Source: Nocardiopsis sp. FR4 (GTDB lineage Bacteria; Actinomycetota; Actinomycetes; Streptosporangiales; Streptosporangiaceae). From it: 64,000 bases of DNA. The translations under genes and the position numbers were made by a program. The DNA is taken from NCBI RefSeq assembly GCF_009830945.1, contig NZ_VWVV01000011.1, positions 62,001-126,000 on the forward strand, written 5' to 3'. Below the pieces are notes generated by a model. That model was not told where the DNA came from, ran no database searches, and was given only the letters and a program-made list of their open reading frames with translations. This document shows, in pieces, positions 56,339-63,897 of the stretch. How positions within the stretch are numbered: position 1 is the stretch's first letter; each line of letters begins with the position of its first letter.

Positions 56339-56935
56339 ATGAGGAAAACACGTGCCGTGTCCACGGACTGGCGATCGGAGATCGAACGCAGCGGGTACTA
56401 CCCTGCGCTGGTGATCGACGCCGTCGCCGCGGCTCTGGGTGCTGAGAGCGCCGAGGCGTTCATCGTGCACCACGAGGCGACCTTCGACCCGGCCATGGAG
56501 ATGCGTCGGCACATCACCGTGATGCTGCTGACCGCGACCCGGCTCGTGGTGTGCCACACCGACGAGCATCCCCCCACCGAGCCCGGCGGCACCTCGCACG
56601 CCTCCACCACGACCGACAGCATCCAGCTGGCCAACATCCAGTCGGTGGCCCTGACCCGGGTGGTTCCCAACCCCGCCCAGTACACGCCGGGCAGCATGCC
56701 CAGCGAGCTGGTGCTGAGCGTCAACCTCTCCGTGAACTGGGGCGCCATCGCCCACATCGACCTCGAACCGGCCTCCTGCGCGGACGAGACGTGCGAGCTC
56801 GACCACGGGTACACCGGTGCGATCACCGCGGAGCCGCTGACCCTGCGGGTGAGCGAGGCGGCGGACGGCGCCGGGGCCGTCGCGGCGATGATGCACTTCG
56901 CCGACGCCCTGTCGGAGGCGACCACCCGCCCCTGA
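56339..56935 (+). CDS. DUF5998-like hypothetical protein
   Basis: A 198-residue soluble alpha/beta protein that resembles the actinobacterial DUF5998 family, as far as I recall it. Notable features are the beta-rich core with HITVMLLTATRLVVCHTDE near 60-78 and a Cys/His cluster CADETCELDHGY near 143-154 that could bind metal. Function unknown. CAGGAT at 56327-56332 ends 6 bases before ATG 56339 and there is no Shine-Dalgarno, so it looks leaderless. The longer frame back to 56201 overlaps the preceding gene and is not used. Confidence 0.75.
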   Translation: MRKTRAVSTDWRSEIERSGYYPALVIDAVAAALGAESAEAFIVHHEATFDPAMEMRRHITVMLLTATRLVVCHTDEHPPTEPGGTSHASTTTDSIQLANIQSVALTRVVPNPAQYTPGSMPSELVLSVNLSVNWGAIAHIDLEPASCADETCELDHGYTGAITAEPLTLRVSEAADGAGAVAAMMHFADALSEATTRP

Positions 56936-57006
56936 GCGGGCCCCGGCGGCTCGGGGGCGAGCGGGCCGGTGGCGCGGGCCCGGTGCGTTCCGCCGGGCCG
57001 CGTAAC

Positions 57007-57024
57007 ACGGGCGCCGGCGCCCGT
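57007..57024. terminator. 18-bp palindrome after the DUF5998-like gene
   Basis: ACGGGCGCCGGCGCCCGT is perfectly self-complementary. As RNA it would form a 7-bp stem with a 4-base loop, 71 bases after the stop. It could equally be a protein-binding site. The rest of 56936-57225 is leader and promoter sequence for the crotonase gene, including a possible -10 TAGGGT near 57092. Confidence 0.4.
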
Positions 57025-57225
57025 CACCGGGACTTAACCAACAGGGTGTGAACAAACGTGGTGCCTTAACAACCGGTGCGTCTAGGGTGAGACTCGCGTA
57101 GAGCGCAACAAGCCAGACGCGAGCGGCCACAAGCCCGAAGCGTACGCGCGCCGCGACCAGCGTGCGCGCGTTTCCACACCCTCCCCGCGCACGCGAGGAC
57201 GCATCCGGAGAAAGGTCAGCCTGCG

Positions 57226-58041
57226 ATGACGCAGCACCCGTCCCCGACGCCCGACACCCCCCTGGTACGCCTGACCGTCGACCGCGCGATCGCCACGGTG
57301 ACCCTGGACTCCCCACACAACCGCAACGCGCTGTCCGCGCGGCTGCGCTCGGAACTGTCCAAGGCCCTCGCCGAAGCGGTGGCCGACGACGGGGCGCGCG
57401 GCATCGTGCTCACCGGCAGCGGGCCGGTGTTCTGCGCCGGAGCCGACCTCAAGGAGGTGGGCGCCGCGCTCCAGGGCGCCCCCGTGGAACCCGCCCCCGA
57501 ACTCCCCGAGATCTTCGAGCAGATCATGGGCGCCCCCAAGCCGGTGATCGCCGTCCTCAACGGGGCCGCCCGCGCCGGCGGCATCGGCCTGGTGGCGGCC
57601 GCCGACATCGCGCTGGCGCCCAAGAGCGCCACGTTCGCCTTCACCGAGGTGCGCATCGGCGTGGTCCCCGCCATCATCTCCGTGCCGGTGTCGGCCCGGA
57701 TGCACTCGCGCCAGCTCAGCCGCTACTTCCTCACCGGCGAGCTGTTCGACGCCTCGGCCGCGGCCAAGGCCGGTCTCCTCACGCAGGCCGTGCCCGACCG
57801 CGACATGGACCACGCCGTGGAGGCGGTCCTGCAGGGCCTGCGCGGCTCGGCCCCCCGCGCGCTGTCGCGCACCAAGGAGCTCCTCGGCGAACTCGGTTCC
57901 GGAGCCCTGGCCGCTCCCGACCGCCGTACGGAGGCCTTCGCCCGTATGGGCGAGCTGTCCGCGGAGTTCTTCGCCAGCGAGGACGCGGCCGAGGGGCGCG
58001 CGGCCTTCTTCGAGAAGCGCCCGCCGCGCTGGGCCCGCTGA
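57226..58041 (+). CDS. Enoyl-CoA hydratase/isomerase family protein
   Basis: This 271-residue crotonase-superfamily enzyme has the oxyanion-hole motifs FCAGADLKE near 68-76 and ARAGGIGLVAAADIALA near 110-126, and the acid residue in FAFTEVRIGVVP near 135. In mitochondrial crotonase two glutamates act; here the first aligns with Gly in GGIGL, so only the second (TEVRIG) is kept. That points to a dehydratase, isomerase or methylglutaconyl/isohexenylglutaconyl-type hydratase rather than standard enoyl-CoA hydratase. ATG at 57226, with GAGAAAGG upstream. Confidence 0.88.
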   Translation: MTQHPSPTPDTPLVRLTVDRAIATVTLDSPHNRNALSARLRSELSKALAEAVADDGARGIVLTGSGPVFCAGADLKEVGAALQGAPVEPAPELPEIFEQIMGAPKPVIAVLNGAARAGGIGLVAAADIALAPKSATFAFTEVRIGVVPAIISVPVSARMHSRQLSRYFLTGELFDASAAAKAGLLTQAVPDRDMDHAVEAVLQGLRGSAPRALSRTKELLGELGSGALAAPDRRTEAFARMGELSAEFFASEDAAEGRAAFFEKRPPRWAR

Positions 58042-58235
58042 GCCCTGCCCCGCCGGGTCCGCCTGGGCGGTGCCCCGCGGTGCCGCTGCCGGCCCGCGCC
58101 GTGTCCGGCCGGGTGCGCGGCTGACCGTGCCGGAGGAGGCCGGACGACCGGGTCACCGGACGTCCGGCCCGGGAGGCCTGCGCGGTCCCTGTGATCCGGG
58201 TGCGCCCGCTCCCGGCCACGGGCCACAATGGTGGG

Positions 58236-58889
58236 GTGAGCTACTCCGGAGATACCAGGGTCGGCGGCCCCGCCGACCTGCGACGACTACCGCACCTGAC
58301 GATCGCCAAGCTGGCCGTCGGGCCGATGGACAACAACGCCTACCTGCTGCGTTGCGGTACCACCGGCGAGGCCGTCCTCATCGACGCGGCCGCCGAGCCC
58401 GACCGCATCCTCGACCTCATCGGCGAGAACAGCCTGACCCGGGTGATCACCACCCACCGCCACCAGGACCACTGGCAGGCGCTGGCCGAGGTCGTCGGCC
58501 AGACCGGCGCCCGCACCGTCGCCCACCCCGACGACAGCGGCGAACTCCCCGTGTCCGTGGACGAGCCGGTCGTGCACGGCTCCCTCGTCCCCGTGGGAGA
58601 CAGCTTCCTCACCGTCATCCACCTGCGCGGGCACACCCCCGGGTCGATCGCCCTGCGCTACGACGACCCCGAGGGCCACACCCACCTGTTCACCGGTGAC
58701 AGCCTCTTTCCGGGCGGTGTCGGCCGTACCTGGTCCGACGAGGACTTCCGCATGCTGTTGGCGGACGTGGAGGAGCGCGTGTTCGGGGCGATGGCCGACG
58801 ACACCTGGGTCTACCCCGGCCACGGGCGCGACACCACCCTGGGCGCCGAGCGCCCGCACCTGGGGGAGTGGCGCGAACGCGGCTGGTAG
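58236..58889 (+). CDS. Metallo-beta-lactamase-fold hydrolase (glyoxalase II-like)
   Basis: This 217-residue MBL-fold enzyme has the metal-binding motif THRHQDH (His74, His76, Asp78, His79). Further ligands lie in HLRGHTPGSIALR near 128-140 and FTGDSLFPG near 152. Its length and motifs fit hydroxyacylglutathione hydrolase-like proteins; in actinomycetes the thiol would be mycothiol, if so. GTG at 58236 lacks a Shine-Dalgarno and CACAAT at 58224-58229 ends 6 bases upstream, so it is probably leaderless. It is convergent with the CHAT protease gene. Confidence 0.9.
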   Translation: MSYSGDTRVGGPADLRRLPHLTIAKLAVGPMDNNAYLLRCGTTGEAVLIDAAAEPDRILDLIGENSLTRVITTHRHQDHWQALAEVVGQTGARTVAHPDDSGELPVSVDEPVVHGSLVPVGDSFLTVIHLRGHTPGSIALRYDDPEGHTHLFTGDSLFPGGVGRTWSDEDFRMLLADVEERVFGAMADDTWVYPGHGRDTTLGAERPHLGEWRERGW

Positions 58890-58910
58890 CGCCGGGCGGC
58901 CGGAAGCGCC

Positions 58911-61037
58911 TCAGCCGCCGAAGCAGCAGAAGCCGAGCCCCCCGAGGTGAACGGCCACCGCCTCGGGCAGGGCCGCCCCCTCCGCGAGCGCGCGGTGGAA
59001 GCGGTGCATCGCCGTTCCCGTCCCGTCGTCGGGCACGGGAACGGGGCTGGCCACCACCGCGCGGCCTCCCGCCGCGAGGAGCGAACCGACGAACCCGAGC
59101 GGATCCCCGGTCCCTCCCGCGAAGCCCTGACCGCTCCAGCAGGTGGACAGGACCACCGTCTCCGGTACCCGGGGCGGCGCGGCCAGGTCGCAGGCGAGCA
59201 CGGGGCCGTCGTGCAGCGCGACCGAGGAGAGGGCGGGTGAGCGGTCGGGAACGTGCCCGTGCCCGGCCAGATGGACCAGGTCGGCCTCCCCCAGGGCGGC
59301 CAGGACTTCCCGATGCCCCGCCCGGCGCCCGGTGAGCACGCGTGCCCGGGGGTACAGCCCGGCCAGGGCGGTCACCTCCCGCAGGGCTCCGGGCGGTTGG
59401 TGCGCCGCCACCAGCAGCACCCGTCCGGGGAGGGCGGGCGCGGGACGCGAGGCCCGCTCCAGCCAGAACCGCGCCGTGGGCACCAGGTGCAGCGGACGCC
59501 CCCGCAGGTCGGGGAGCATGCCCCAGGGCGGGTCGCCCAGGTAGGAGTCGCCCGCCACCACCAGCGACCGGTCTCCGACCAGGGGCGTCAGGGGGCCGAC
59601 CAGGGTGCGGCTGGCCTCCCGCGCCGCCTCGCGGGCGTGGGCGTCGGGCGCGCACCCGGGTAGCCGCAGGGAATGGACGAACCGCGCCAGGGTCCGCGCC
59701 ACACGGGGCAGCGGTCCCAGCGCGCGGGAGTGCACCCGCCCGGCCACGGCCACGAGCGCCACCGCCCGCCCCCCGGCGTGCGTGTACCGGAGGAAGGCCC
59801 GGCCGCCGAGGCGCTCCAGCAGCGCGTCCGCCACGGGGCCGGGGGCCGAGGGCGTTCCGGTCCGCCGCGCCGACCGGCTCTCGTGGTGGGCCTGCCAGCG
59901 GGCGGACTCCAGCCGCTGCGCGAGAGCGGTACCCGTCGGTTCCTGCGCAAGGGCGCCCTGGCCCACGGCGTTCGGACTGAGGGCCCGTCGGTAGCGCTCC
60001 GCGAGGCGGACCGTCGACGGCGTGCGCACCCGGGGGCCGGGCACGTGGGGTACCGCCCAGGACCGGGACAGCTCGGCCCAGTCCAGGGCCTTCGCCGGGT
60101 CCCCGGCGCGCAGGGCGCTCTCCAGCCCGGCCCGGACCACGTGCGGGTCCTCGCACGCCTCCGCGAGCCAGGGGCCCGGCGGCGGGGGCACGGTGCCCCG
60201 CAGCGCGTCGAGCGCGTCCAGCGCCCGGTGCGCTGCGGCCCGCCAGCGCGTGTGCGGTGTGGCGATCGGCCTGCGGACGGCCAGGGCCTCGCGCGCCCGG
60301 GCGACGGGGAGGTGTGCGCGGTCGCGCTCCGCGTACAGGGCGACGCCCTCCAGGTGGGCGGCCAGCCGGTACCAGGGGGAGTGCGCGCCGACGATGGAGC
60401 GGACGCGGCGGGTGAGTTCCACGGTACGGCGCCGGCCGCCCCGCAGCAGCCACAGTTTGGCCTCGACCAGCAGGGCGCTTACCGACGAGGGGAGGCCCTC
60501 TGTCCAGGGGCCGTCCGCCAAGGCCTGTGCCGCCTCCTCCAGCAGCCCCTCGGCCAGCAGCGCCTCGGCCAGGTCCGTGTGCAGGGCTCCCAGGCGGTCC
60601 GGGGGCAGACGCCCGGCCAGTCCGTGGAAGGTGGCGATGGCCGCGGAGGTGTCCCCCCGGTACAGGCTCAGACAGCCCAGGTTCTGCTGGACCACCAGGT
60701 CCATGAGCGGCAGACCGCGCTCCCTGGCCAGGAAACGCGCCTCCCACAGGTGTTCCTCGGCCTGCTCGAAGTGTCCGCACAGCGTCCGCGCCAGCCCCAG
60801 GTTGAGCAGGAGGCCCGGCACCACCGGAGCCGACTCGGCCAGCGGATGGCCGCGCAGGCGCCGACGGGCGTCGGTGAGCAGGGTGACGGTCTGCTCGAAC
60901 CTGCCGTCCTGTGCCAGCAGCACACCCCGGGTGACCTGGGCGAGCAGGGATCTGCCCGGGTCCGGTGCGGTGCGGCCGATCTGGTGGGGGCGGTGGCGGA
61001 CCGGGACGGGGGAGTCCGGCTGCGCGCGCAGGGACAC
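58911..61037 (-). CDS. TPR-CHAT caspase-like protease
   Basis: This 708-residue protein has helical TPR-like repeats over about 30-330 (pairs such as LLLNLGLARTLCGHFEQAEEH and ALHTDLAEALLAEGLLEEAA) and a CHAT peptidase domain at about 410-708. The catalytic dyad appears intact: His593 in HLAGHGH and Cys633 in VLSTCWSG. CHAT domains are caspase/separase relatives, and TPR-CHAT proteins cleave specific partner proteins when activated. There is no signal peptide, so it is cytoplasmic. I start at GTG 61037, with GAAAGG upstream; the longest frame begins with an unlikely TTG at 61130. It is the third gene after a sigma factor and a small beta-rich protein, which suggests it cleaves a regulator of that sigma factor. 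Confidence 0.88.
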   Translation of the reverse strand: MSLRAQPDSPVPVRHRPHQIGRTAPDPGRSLLAQVTRGVLLAQDGRFEQTVTLLTDARRRLRGHPLAESAPVVPGLLLNLGLARTLCGHFEQAEEHLWEARFLARERGLPLMDLVVQQNLGCLSLYRGDTSAAIATFHGLAGRLPPDRLGALHTDLAEALLAEGLLEEAAQALADGPWTEGLPSSVSALLVEAKLWLLRGGRRRTVELTRRVRSIVGAHSPWYRLAAHLEGVALYAERDRAHLPVARAREALAVRRPIATPHTRWRAAAHRALDALDALRGTVPPPPGPWLAEACEDPHVVRAGLESALRAGDPAKALDWAELSRSWAVPHVPGPRVRTPSTVRLAERYRRALSPNAVGQGALAQEPTGTALAQRLESARWQAHHESRSARRTGTPSAPGPVADALLERLGGRAFLRYTHAGGRAVALVAVAGRVHSRALGPLPRVARTLARFVHSLRLPGCAPDAHAREAAREASRTLVGPLTPLVGDRSLVVAGDSYLGDPPWGMLPDLRGRPLHLVPTARFWLERASRPAPALPGRVLLVAAHQPPGALREVTALAGLYPRARVLTGRRAGHREVLAALGEADLVHLAGHGHVPDRSPALSSVALHDGPVLACDLAAPPRVPETVVLSTCWSGQGFAGGTGDPLGFVGSLLAAGGRAVVASPVPVPDDGTGTAMHRFHRALAEGAALPEAVAVHLGGLGFCCFGG

Positions 61038-61222
61038 GGGCGGGCGCCTTTCGCGGAGGGGGAGTGCCGGTCCCAGGAATAGCAGCGCTTCGGGGGCTGA
61101 GGGGAGTGGTCGGAGCCGATTCGCGGGCAATCGATGGGGCGAACCGGGGCAAGTCGGCTGAACGGCACGACCAGGAGTGTGTTCGTGCCTGCCGTCAATC
61201 CGGGTTCGGAGTGTCCTGTTCT

Positions 61223-61236
61223 GTCACGGCAGTGAC
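61223..61236. repeat. Short inverted repeat GTCAC-GGCA-GTGAC between the beta-rich gene and the CHAT gene
   Basis: Perfect 5-bp arms with a 4-base loop lie 37-50 bases after the stop of the 144-aa gene, in the 235-bp gap before the CHAT gene. It is too weak for a firm terminator. It could reduce read-through to the protease or be an operator. Confidence 0.3.
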
Positions 61237-61272
61237 GTGTCCGCCGGAGGGGTGCGCCGGGTGGGGAGGCGG

Positions 61273-61707
61273 TCAGATGGTGAACCAGCCGGTGACCACG
61301 GTCGTGGGAGCGACCCCGCTCAGGGAGAGGCTGATGGGTCCCGGGGGCAGGTCGGACAGGGAGAACGTCCCGTCCTCACCCACCCGCAGGCTCCGGACCG
61401 ATCCCGGGCGGCGCACGTTCAGGACCGCGTGGTCGTACTCCCCGCAGGCCAGGCCCGACACCGCGCGCAGCCGTCCCCTGGCCTGGACCTGGAGGTACAC
61501 GGTCACGCCCTCGTGCTCGAAACGCAGGCTGCTCACCACCGTTCCGTGCGCCTCCCCGTCCGCACAGCGGTGCGCCTCGGCCCCCGGAGCCGTCTCGGCG
61601 GCCAGCTCGGCCACCGCGGCGCCGTCGTCGCCCCGGTCGAAGGCGGCCAGGGCGGCGGACCGTCCGTCCAGTGCCCAGGGGGGAAGGCGGTCGCTCCGGT
61701 CCGTCAC
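61273..61707 (-). CDS. Beta-rich protein between a sigma factor and a CHAT protease, 144 aa
   Basis: I do not recognise a named family. Residues 1-50 are acidic and helical (SAALAAFDRGDDGAAVAELA). Residues about 52-144 alternate short strands and turns (GTVVSSLRFEHEGVTVYLQV, then VGEDGTFSLSDLPPGPISLS), resembling a small carboxypeptidase-regulatory-like beta-sandwich. It has two cysteines and no membrane segment or zinc anti-sigma motif. GTG at 61707 overlaps the sigma stop (GTGA), with GGAGGAA upstream, so it is made with the sigma factor in a coupled way. Candidate roles are sigma inhibitor, protease substrate or both. Confidence 0.8.
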   Translation of the reverse strand: MTDRSDRLPPWALDGRSAALAAFDRGDDGAAVAELAAETAPGAEAHRCADGEAHGTVVSSLRFEHEGVTVYLQVQARGRLRAVSGLACGEYDHAVLNVRRPGSVRSLRVGEDGTFSLSDLPPGPISLSLSGVAPTTVVTGWFTI

Positions 61708-62543
61708 GTGGGTTCCTCCAGGATGCGGCGGAGTCTGCGGATCATGCGGCGCCGCGAGTTCGCGGCTTCCCCCGGGTCCGTCCGGTCCTCGCCGGTGCCG
61801 GCCTCCTCGTCCAGGTAGCGCAGTGCCGCCCTGCGCTCGCCCGGGTCGACGAGCCGCCCGATCGCCCGGTGCAGCTCCTCGTGCCGCTCCTTGTGCAGGT
61901 ACTCCGACTCGGGGCCGGGCACCTGGCCCGAGGACTCCAGGCGGCCGGGGTCGACGGGGCGCAGACGCTCGCTCTGGCGGCGCTGGCGCGCGCAGACGTC
62001 GCGGGTGACCCGGCGCAGCCAGCCGCGGAGGCTCGCGGGGGAGCGCAGGCGGGGCAGGTGCTGGTTGAGGGTCAGCCACACCGTCTGCACGGCGTCCTCC
62101 CGGTCCGGGGCGGACAGGCGGTAGGAGCGGGCGATGGCGTTCACCACGGGCAGGTGGCGGTCCACGATCGCCTCCCAGGCGCGGCGCTCTCCCAGGCAGG
62201 CCCGCCGTACGAGTTCGGCGTCGCCGGGGGAGTCGTCCGGGGCCGGAGGGAGCGGGGCCGGCCCGTTCCGTCCGGACACCTCCGGCGGGTTCCCGGGCGC
62301 CTCCGACGGGTCCTCGGGTGCCTCCTGCGGCTTGTCGGGTCCCTCCCCGGGGGCGTGGGGCGCCTCCTGCGGACCGGCGGATGCCTCCCCGGAGCCGTCG
62401 GGAGAATCGGAGCTGCCCGTGTCGCGGCCGGATGTGGCCGAAACCGGCGAGGGTGGGGGCGCTTCCTCCTCAGAAAAGGTCGAAAGTACGGTTTGAGGAG
62501 GTGTTCCAGCGCCATGGATGCCCTCGTGTGACTGGTCTGGCAC
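61704..62543 (-). CDS. ECF-type RNA polymerase sigma factor with disordered N-terminus
   Basis: This 279-residue sigma-70-family protein begins with about 95 low-complexity residues rich in Pro, Glu, Ser and Gly, including near-repeats of the EAPxxPxEGPDKPQEAPEDP kind. Region 2 is at about 97-175 (LVRRACLGERRAWEAIVDRH, RSYRLSAPDREDAVQTVW, LRGWLRRVTRDVCARQ). Region 4 (about 205-275) is degenerate: LPPxxR-like and HTH positions are hard to see and a charged insert (EEAGTGEDRTDPGE) replaces the usual turn. The start is uncertain; I use GTG 62543, close behind a CATAGT hexamer (62554-62559). It heads the sigma, beta-protein, CHAT operon. Confidence 0.8.
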   Translation of the reverse strand: MPDQSHEGIHGAGTPPQTVLSTFSEEEAPPPSPVSATSGRDTGSSDSPDGSGEASAGPQEAPHAPGEGPDKPQEAPEDPSEAPGNPPEVSGRNGPAPLPPAPDDSPGDAELVRRACLGERRAWEAIVDRHLPVVNAIARSYRLSAPDREDAVQTVWLTLNQHLPRLRSPASLRGWLRRVTRDVCARQRRQSERLRPVDPGRLESSGQVPGPESEYLHKERHEELHRAIGRLVDPGERRAALRYLDEEAGTGEDRTDPGEAANSRRRMIRRLRRILEEPT

Positions 62544-62655
62544 ACCCGCCCCCACTATGATCGGACTCCCGCTCGCCGGGGTCCACGCTAGTCTCCGGGG
62601 CCTCTGGCCGCAGCGGGAACGCTGGAAAAGAGCAGTGTGAGCGCTGGTTCTCAGG

Positions 62656-62670
62656 GTGCCCTTGGGGCAC
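62656..62670. promoter_or_regulatory. Inverted repeat GTGCCC-TTG-GGGCAC overlapping the DUF3145 promoter
   Basis: Perfect 6-bp arms flank a 3-base centre. The right arm overlaps CACAAT (62668-62673), a likely -10 box, so a bound repressor would block polymerase. It lies 89 bases upstream of the DUF3145 start and in the region divergent from the sigma gene. Confidence 0.4.
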
Positions 62671-62758
62671 AATGGGGCGAAAGCATTCAGGCGGGTATGC
62701 AACCTTCTCGTGGTACGAGGGCGTCGGGGAAGCGCACTCGTTCGTATCAGGAGGTTCG

Positions 62759-63253
62759 GTGTCCGCACGTGGCGTCTTGTACGTCCACTCCGCGCCCGCG
62801 GCGCTGTGCCCACACGTCGAGTGGGCGGTCGCGGGCGTTGTTGGAGTACCCGTGAAACTCGACTGGGTCGCCCAACCGGCGGCACCTGGCAACCACCGCG
62901 CCGAGCTCAACTGGCAGGGGAAGCCGGGCACCGCGGGCGCGGTGGCCTCGGCGCTGAACGCGTGGCAGCGCCTGCGCTTCGAGGTGACCGAGGAGGGGTC
63001 GCCCGGCTGCGACGGTATGCGCTACAGCTACACGCCGTCCCTCGGCATGTTCACCGCGCTCACCAGCGCCGCCGGCGAGGTCCTGGTGCCCGAGGGCCGT
63101 CTGCGCCTGGCCGTGGAGCAGGCCGCGGCCAACGGCACCGATCTGGCCGCCGAGATCGACCGCCTCACCGGGCGTGCCTGGGACGAGGAACTGGAGCCCT
63201 TCCGCTACGCGGGTGACGGGGCCCCGGTGCGCTGGCTCCACGCGGTGGGCTGA
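62759..63253 (+). CDS. DUF3145 family protein
   Basis: This 164-residue product matches the actinobacterial DUF3145 family: the opening RGVLYVHSAPAALCPHVEWA is characteristic. It is soluble, mixed alpha/beta, with a Trp-rich core (LDWVAQ, LNWQGK, NAWQRL). Function unknown. I choose GTG at 62759 because AGGAGG at 62749-62754 is 4 bases upstream and family members begin here; an in-frame start at 62672 adds unrelated residues. Confidence 0.9.
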   Translation: MSARGVLYVHSAPAALCPHVEWAVAGVVGVPVKLDWVAQPAAPGNHRAELNWQGKPGTAGAVASALNAWQRLRFEVTEEGSPGCDGMRYSYTPSLGMFTALTSAAGEVLVPEGRLRLAVEQAAANGTDLAAEIDRLTGRAWDEELEPFRYAGDGAPVRWLHAVG

Positions 63254-63345
63254 TGCGCGCGGCCCTGCGGCCGGTTCGTGGCGCACCCGCGACGGGCTAG
63301 CCCGACAGGGCACCGCCCCGGACCCCGGCGGTGGGCCCCGTTCCG

Positions 63346-63897
63346 TCACGGCGGTTCCCCATCGCTGGGCCAGATGGCCGAGGCGAGCAGGACCGCGGCC
63401 CAGATCCCCAGGGGTACCAGCGGCCAGTAGGGCACGAGTTCGCCGTCCATCAGGCTGACCACACCCCACACCCCGGTGAGGATCACCGCCACGCCCAGCC
63501 ACCAGCGCCACTCCTCACCCCACTCCCGCCAGGGCACGGAGAGCACGGACACCTCACGGGGCCCGTCCGGGCGGGAGCTCGGTCCTTCGGAGGGGGAGCC
63601 CGGTCCTGCGGAGGGGGAGCGGGGAACGCGCTCGGGGCCGGGCCGGGGCACCCCGGCGCGCGGATCCCCCGGTTCCGCGCCGGTTCCGCGCAGGGGGAGC
63701 GGGGGGTAGGGCAGATCCCTGGTCAGCGCGCGCAGTTCGCCCCAGAACACGGCGCCCAGGGCCAGGTCCACCCGGCGGTCGTACTCCCCGTGGTCCAGGC
63801 GGCCCTCGACGAACGCGGTGGTGAGGCGGTCCACGGTCAGGTCGCGTTCTGCGTCCGAGGCACGCATCCGGTGCGGCGGCAGACGTTCGTCCCCCAC
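63346..63897 (-). CDS. DUF1707 protein with C-terminal membrane hairpin
   Basis: This 183-residue protein starts with the DUF1707 domain at about 8-62 (MRASDAERDLTVDRLTTAFV, then LDHGEYDRRVDLAL), a short domain typical of actinobacteria that may bind DNA or act as a membrane-associated regulator. A Pro/Ser/Gly-rich linker of about 55 residues follows (repeats of PSEGP type), then a Trp-rich amphipathic stretch (WREWGEEWRWW) and two transmembrane helices near 131-148 and 153-172. GTG at 63897. Function unknown. It is convergent with the DUF3145 gene; an imperfect hairpin lies at about 63308-63336 between them. Confidence 0.85.
   Translation of the reverse strand: MGDERLPPHRMRASDAERDLTVDRLTTAFVEGRLDHGEYDRRVDLALGAVFWGELRALTRDLPYPPLPLRGTGAEPGDPRAGVPRPGPERVPRSPSAGPGSPSEGPSSRPDGPREVSVLSVPWREWGEEWRWWLGVAVILTGVWGVVSLMDGELVPYWPLVPLGIWAAVLLASAIWPSDGEPP

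Noticed and set aside
58911..62543. Possible CRISPR type III-E locus because of the TPR-CHAT protease
   Set aside because: No Cas7-11, Cas1/2, Csx30/31-like sequence or repeat array in the window. Only the logic of the output arm is similar.
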